Below, in pieces: positions 60,543 through 64,000 of a stretch of DNA of 64,000 nt. Source of the stretch: Verrucomicrobiaceae bacterium UBA1938. Its GTDB lineage: Bacteria; Verrucomicrobiota; Verrucomicrobiia; Verrucomicrobiales; Verrucomicrobiaceae. The notes beneath the pieces were generated by a model. It was not told the DNA's origin. It saw only the letters and a list, made by a program, of their open reading frames with translations, and searched no databases. The stretch lies in assembly GCA_002336895.1 (NCBI GenBank), contig DDFC01000042.1, positions 62,001-126,000 on the forward strand, in the 5' to 3' direction. The first letter of the stretch is position 1. Each line of letters starts with the position of its first letter. The position numbers were made by a program, and so were the translations under genes.

Positions 60543-61427
60543 TCAGGGAAGCAGAAGGAAGTTCAGCTCCAGATCGTAGCTCTCTTTGGTATAATTTGAA
60601 GGCAGGGATGTGGAAATTTTTTTCACCTTGGCGGCAGCCTCCAGGATGGACTCGTCCAGCGCATGGGAGTGGGAGAACTTGGTCATCTGAGATTTGAGCA
60701 GCGTGCCGTCCTTGCCGATGGAGATGGTGAGGCGTGCCTCGCGCTGATTTTCCGGCACGCTGGTGATGGGTGGCGCCACCCAGCTGGAGAGGAAGGCGGT
60801 GTTCACCGCTTCATCAATGCCGTCCATGCTGGCCTCTTCCTCCTTGACCGGCATGAGGCTGCCGGGTGCTGGCACGGCGGGACGCATGGCATTGAGCCGG
60901 GCGATGTCCATGAGCGAGGGGCTGGTGATGGGCGGGGCGGCGGGCGAGTCGATGCCGGCGAGCGCGGGGGCCCGCTCCTGGGTGCGGCGCAGGGTGATGC
61001 TGCGATTGGCCGAGGGCTTGGCCGCAGGGCTGGGCGGGGCAAAGAGCGGGGTGGAGTTGGGACTGGCCACGGGCTCCATGACATGCTGCTGCGGCGGTGC
61101 AGAGACGAGAGTGGCCTTCTGCACCGGAGCCTCGGCGGCAGAGGCTGCTGCGGGTGCTGCTGCAGGAGCGGGCTTGGCGGCGGCTGGTTTGGCTGCGATG
61201 GGGGCTGGCGGCGTGGGCTTGGCACGCGGCACAGTGAGCGGGGGCACCACGGTCTTGAAGTCGGCCGGATTCATCCAGGCTAGCTGGCGCTGCCGGGTGG
61301 CGAGGTGGTTGTTTTTGACGTTTTGAAAACTCCACCACACCCCGAGCGCGGCGGCGATGTGCAGCGAGACCACGACAAACACAGCCGGGGAGATCGGCTC
61401 CAGTGTTGTTGGTCGTCTGCGTGGCAT
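60543..61427 (-). CDS. tolA: TolA/TonB-like periplasm-spanning protein
   Basis: A 294-residue protein with one N-terminal membrane helix (about residues 14-30), a Pro/Ala-rich linker (KPTPPAPIAAKPAAAKPAPA) and a C-terminal TonB/TolA-like domain (about 205-294; REARLTISIGKDGTLLKSQM). It couples the TolQR motor to the outer membrane. Its linker is proline-rich rather than the alpha-helical domain of proteobacterial TolA, so it is in part TonB-like; the operon context with tolB and pal favours TolA. Confidence 0.8.
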   Translation of the reverse strand: MPRRRPTTLEPISPAVFVVVSLHIAAALGVWWSFQNVKNNHLATRQRQLAWMNPADFKTVVPPLTVPRAKPTPPAPIAAKPAAAKPAPAAAPAAASAAEAPVQKATLVSAPPQQHVMEPVASPNSTPLFAPPSPAAKPSANRSITLRRTQERAPALAGIDSPAAPPITSPSLMDIARLNAMRPAVPAPGSLMPVKEEEASMDGIDEAVNTAFLSSWVAPPITSVPENQREARLTISIGKDGTLLKSQMTKFSHSHALDESILEAAAKVKKISTSLPSNYTKESYDLELNFLLLP

Positions 61428-61446
61428 GGTGGGCGTGAGGGGTGGA

Positions 61447-61881
61447 TCAGGGGGCTTCTGCGTGGGTGGTGACGGCGGTCTTCTGGATGCCGGCGTCTTC
61501 GATGACCTGCATGGTCTCCACGAGCTGCTGCACGGGGAGATCCTGATGCATGCGCACCTCGATGCCGATGCCGGGATTGCGTCCGGCGATCTGCTTCAGC
61601 GAGACGGGCAGGTCTGCACGGGCCATCATGGCGCCGTTGAGAGTCACAGAGAGATCGCTGTTCACCTGCAGCACCATTTTCTCCGCAGGTGCGGGCACGC
61701 TGGGCGGGGCAGGTGCGGCGGGCGCGGGAGCAGTGGCGGCGGCGAGCATTTCCTTGTCAGCCCTGAGCAGGGGCGCGGCCAGGAGAAACACAAACAGCAG
61801 CACCAGCACGAGATCCATGAACGGAGTCATGCTGATCTCGGTGATGAGCCGGAGCTGGTGGGTGTTGGAGTGGCGTTTCAT
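61447..61881 (-). CDS. tolR: ExbD/TolR-family motor subunit
   Basis: A 144-residue protein with a single membrane helix (residues about 16-38, PFMDLVLVLLFVFLLAAPLL) carrying the conserved aspartate of the proton channel, and a C-terminal periplasmic domain. RLITEISMTPFMDLVLVLLF matches the ExbD/TolR start. Its ATG overlaps the tolQ stop by 4 bp. Confidence 0.92.
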   Translation of the reverse strand: MKRHSNTHQLRLITEISMTPFMDLVLVLLFVFLLAAPLLRADKEMLAAATAPAPAAPAPPSVPAPAEKMVLQVNSDLSVTLNGAMMARADLPVSLKQIAGRNPGIGIEVRMHQDLPVQQLVETMQVIEDAGIQKTAVTTHAEAP

Positions 61882-62738
61882 GCGCGGGCATGCATGGCAT
61901 GCGTGGCATGCGTGGCGGAGGGGATGGGGGAGGAGCTGCTGCCGGTGAAGGCGGGCATGGATGGCGTGCCCAGGGCGCTGAGGCTGGGCAGCGCCTCATT
62001 GCTGAAGCGGTGATCTACAAAGGTGCGGTCAAAGCCGGCGCTGATCTCGCTGGCAAAGTTGTCCAGCCGCACCACCATGCCGCGAATGCGGTTCACCAGC
62101 GCATTGTAGCAGATCATGCTGGGGATGGCCACGAGCAGGCCCAGCACAGTGGTGACCAGCGCGGTGGTGATGCCCGGAGCCAGGGTGGCCAGCGTGGCGC
62201 CGCCTGCAGCGGTGGTCATGGTGCTGAAGGTGTCCAGGATGCCCCACACGGTGCCCAGCAGGCCCAGAAAGGGTGCCGCGCTCAGCGAGGTGGAGACCCA
62301 GCCCATGCGGGCCTCCAGACGCAGGGCGGCCTCTGCCACGCTGCGCTCCATGGCCACCTGCACCGCGCCCATTTGAGATGGGGTGATGCGCCCCGCACCC
62401 TGCAGCCGCGCGGCAAAGGTGGAGCCGGGCTCGTCCTCTCCGAGGAGGTACCAGGAGAGCTCACGGCAGGCGGCGTGGTATATATGGTAGAAGGATGAGT
62501 ACTCATGCGGCTCGCGCTGCTGGTAGAGCTCCAGCGCGTGGTTGCTCTCGCGGTATTCACGCAGAAAGGAGAGATTGGCCTTCTGCACGCGGGAGAGCAG
62601 GAAGTGCTTGCTCAGGATCACAGCCCAGCTGGTGATGGAGAACAAGGCGAGGAAGCCGCAGATGACCCAGCAGGTGCGGCTGCCGTGTTCCAGACCGTAT
62701 AGCAGGCCGGGGGAGAGAAAGGATTCCAGAGGCGGCAT
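61878..62738 (-). CDS. tolQ: ExbB/TolQ-family proton-channel subunit
   Basis: A 286-residue MotA/TolQ/ExbB protein with three membrane helices (about 25-45, 155-178 and 190-212). GLLGTVWGILDTFSTM and GATLATLAPGITTALVTTVLGLLVAIPSMI hold the channel threonine. It energises TolA with proton flow. It is the first gene of the tolQRAB-pal operon; a likely promoter is at 62763-62791. The N-terminal cytosolic loop is longer than in E. coli TolQ. Confidence 0.92.
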   Translation of the reverse strand: MPPLESFLSPGLLYGLEHGSRTCWVICGFLALFSITSWAVILSKHFLLSRVQKANLSFLREYRESNHALELYQQREPHEYSSFYHIYHAACRELSWYLLGEDEPGSTFAARLQGAGRITPSQMGAVQVAMERSVAEAALRLEARMGWVSTSLSAAPFLGLLGTVWGILDTFSTMTTAAGGATLATLAPGITTALVTTVLGLLVAIPSMICYNALVNRIRGMVVRLDNFASEISAGFDRTFVDHRFSNEALPSLSALGTPSMPAFTGSSSSPIPSATHATHAMHARA

Positions 62739-62762
62739 TGCGTGTAGATAGGTTACCTGCTA

Positions 62763-62791
62763 GTTAATGTACCTTAATAGTCGGGCGTCAA
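62763..62791 (-). promoter_or_regulatory. Putative sigma-70 promoter of the tol operon
   Basis: On the minus strand TTGACG (62786-62791) is followed by a 17-bp spacer and ATTAAC (62763-62768), 25 bp before the tolQ start. The -10 match is moderate. The remaining gap up to 63061 has no gene; it contains the promoter and leader of the SYLF gene. Confidence 0.4.
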
Positions 62792-63061
62792 CTGGGGAGT
62801 AGGGGGTATAATGGAGGGCAGGGGGGCTGCCAGACGGACCGCAGATGGGGTAGGGCCGGCTTGAGTGGAGGCATGGTCGGACGCGCCTGTGGCTGATGTT
62901 TGGCCCGCGCCCGGCGCATGGCTCCATCCCCTCCTCCAGGCAGATTCTGGAAGCAGGATTACGGCCAGATGATCGCGGTTTATCTTAAGTCTGGTGCATT
63001 CGGGGGGATCCCTCAAGCCGTGGCACGGACGTATTCAAAGGCGAAAGGAGTCCTTATCATC

Positions 63062-63712
63062 ATGAAACACACCTCATTCGTTCTCCTGACATTCATCCTG
63101 GCGCTGATCGTGCCGGGACCTTCGCTGAAGGCAGGAACCAAAGAAGACAAGGAAGTGCAGCAGGCCGCTGCCATCATGCAGCGATTCAGGTCGATGCCTG
63201 AAAGAGAAATCCCGCGTCGCGTCATGCGAGATGCCAAGGGGCTGGCCATCCTCACCGTGACCAAGGGAGGATTCATCTGGTCGGCCAAAGGCGGACACGG
63301 CGTGGTCGTGGCCCGTACCAGAAACGGCTGGTCCGGCCCCTCATTCATCCGCACGGGTGGCATCGGCTTCGGTGCTCAAATCGGAGCCGAGGTCACCGAA
63401 TACGTGCTGGTGCTGAACACACCGGAGGCGGTGCGGGCCTTTGCCCAAAACGCCACCGTGCAGCTGGGCGGTGCATTGAGTGCCGCAGCCGGACCCGTGG
63501 GCCGGGATGCAGAGGCTGGGGTGACGCCCAGGGCCGCTGTCTATACCTACAGCCGCAGCCAGGGACTGTTTGCCGGAGCCTCGCTGGAAGGCGCCGTGAT
63601 CACCACCAATAAAAAGGCCAACCAAAACTATTACCACTCCAACGTCAGCTCCGCCTCCATCCTGAGTGGCCACGGTGGCAGAGGGGCTGGCCCCCTGCTC
63701 GGCAGTCTGTAA
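63062..63712 (+). CDS. SYLF-domain (YSC84-like) lipid-binding protein
   Basis: A 216-residue secreted protein; signal peptide MKHTSFVLLTFILALIVPGP. The SYLF fold shows IPRRVMRDAKGLAILTVTKGGFIWSAKGGHGVVVARTRNGWSGPSFIRTGGIGFGAQIGAEVTEYVLVLNT. SYLF proteins bind phosphoinositides or other lipids; in bacteria the role is unclear, perhaps in the envelope. A good ribosome-binding site AAAGGAG (63044-63050) lies 11 bp before this ATG and decides the start. An intrinsic terminator follows. Confidence 0.88.
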   Translation: MKHTSFVLLTFILALIVPGPSLKAGTKEDKEVQQAAAIMQRFRSMPEREIPRRVMRDAKGLAILTVTKGGFIWSAKGGHGVVVARTRNGWSGPSFIRTGGIGFGAQIGAEVTEYVLVLNTPEAVRAFAQNATVQLGGALSAAAGPVGRDAEAGVTPRAAVYTYSRSQGLFAGASLEGAVITTNKKANQNYYHSNVSSASILSGHGGRGAGPLLGSL

Positions 63713-63748
63713 AAAGCTGTTTCAAAGCGGCCTGAAGACCTGACCACG

Positions 63749-63777
63749 AAGCGGCACCTCATGGGGTGCCGCTTTTT
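63749..63777 (+). terminator. Intrinsic terminator after the SYLF gene
   Basis: Stem AAGCGGCACC / GGTGCCGCTT with a 6-nt loop, running into a TTTTT tract (63773-63777). Confidence 0.85.
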
Positions 63778-63870
63778 GGCTTCCACCCCCGCCGAAAGAG
63801 AAGCCCTTCTTGCACCCGGCCCGTTTCTTGCTTCCCTCCCGGTCCTTACTAACACACCTACTCCCTAAAG

Positions 63871-64000
63871 ATGCCAGTCGCCACACCCGCCCAGTACCGT
63901 GCCATGCTTGATGCCGCCCAGAAGGGTGGATACGCCTATCCCGCCATCAACGTCACCTCCCTGCCCACGATCAACGGCGCGCTGAAGGCCTTTGCGGAGT
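63871..64000 (+). CDS. fba: Class II fructose-bisphosphate aldolase, N-terminal part (cut by window edge)
   Basis: The first 43 residues read MPVATPAQYRAMLDAAQKGG followed by YAYPAINVTSLPTINGALKAFAE, the usual beginning of class II (zinc) fructose-bisphosphate aldolases of the long FbaA type. The enzyme splits fructose 1,6-bisphosphate in glycolysis. The ATG at 63871 lies 93 bp after the terminator of the SYLF gene. Catalytic zinc ligands are beyond the window. Confidence 0.8.
   Translation, partial: MPVATPAQYRAMLDAAQKGGYAYPAINVTSLPTINGALKAFAE

Overview
The window looks like a chromosome segment of a GC-rich, Gram-negative member of the Verrucomicrobiota, probably a Prosthecobacter/Verrucomicrobium-like organism. 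The clues are the DUF1549/DUF1553 plus DUF1501 gene pair, a very large PVC-type membrane-bound dehydrogenase with a CxxCH haem site, a PEP-CTERM protein built of autotransporter-associated beta-strand repeats, a PAS-AraC regulator, and an outer-membrane toolkit (waaA, Tol-Pal, TonB receptor). The genus is inference. No phage, insertion sequence or CRISPR array was seen. Most gaps between convergent genes hold small palindromic repeats.

Layout. 1-461: start of an HrpB-type helicase. 524-8757: an unusual module of a porin, two flavin-dependent halogenase-like enzymes, two CPA2 cation/proton antiporters and a LysR regulator. A near-identical 24-bp dyad lies in front of both the first halogenase and the regulator/antiporter pair. 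9145-13660: glycyl-tRNA synthetase with a low-GC internal segment, a nitroreductase, a MITE-like element and a neutral ceramidase. 13787-22089: a GYF-domain membrane protein, the DUF1549/DUF1501 pair, and a MoxR ATPase followed by a DUF58-transglutaminase fusion. 22115-23173: two genes of lower GC, one a cytidine deaminase. 23388-28526: giant PEP-CTERM beta-strand protein. 28769-28843: tRNA-Val(CAC). 29146-32926: PAS-AraC regulator, TonB receptor behind a cobalamin riboswitch, and divergent thiE. 32927-34088: about 1.2 kb without genes, packed with inverted repeats.

34089-40815: M16 peptidase, alpha/beta hydrolase, a secreted protein of unknown function, rnhB, yraN and a PycTM-like two-helix membrane protein. 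40921-43803: dhaK and dhaL, separated by a small cyclic-nucleotide-binding protein and an HNH nuclease pair. 44273-46824: menF-menD (menaquinone). 46926-52627: MurQ/GKRP-like SIS protein, two small lower-GC genes, a lone DUF1501 protein, a coiled-coil zinc-ribbon protein and a sugar nucleotidyltransferase. 52699-54598: rsmD-waaA. 54769-62738: tolQ-tolR-tolA-tolB-pal, then the CxxCH dehydrogenase and an Ala/Lys-rich lipoprotein, all on the minus strand. 63062-64000: SYLF protein and the start of a class II fructose-bisphosphate aldolase.

The most distinctive biology is the putative LysR-controlled halogenase/antiporter module at the left end. Other items worth a look are the orphan PycTM-like protein, the 80-residue low-GC segment in GlyRS, and the families of small palindromic repeats.
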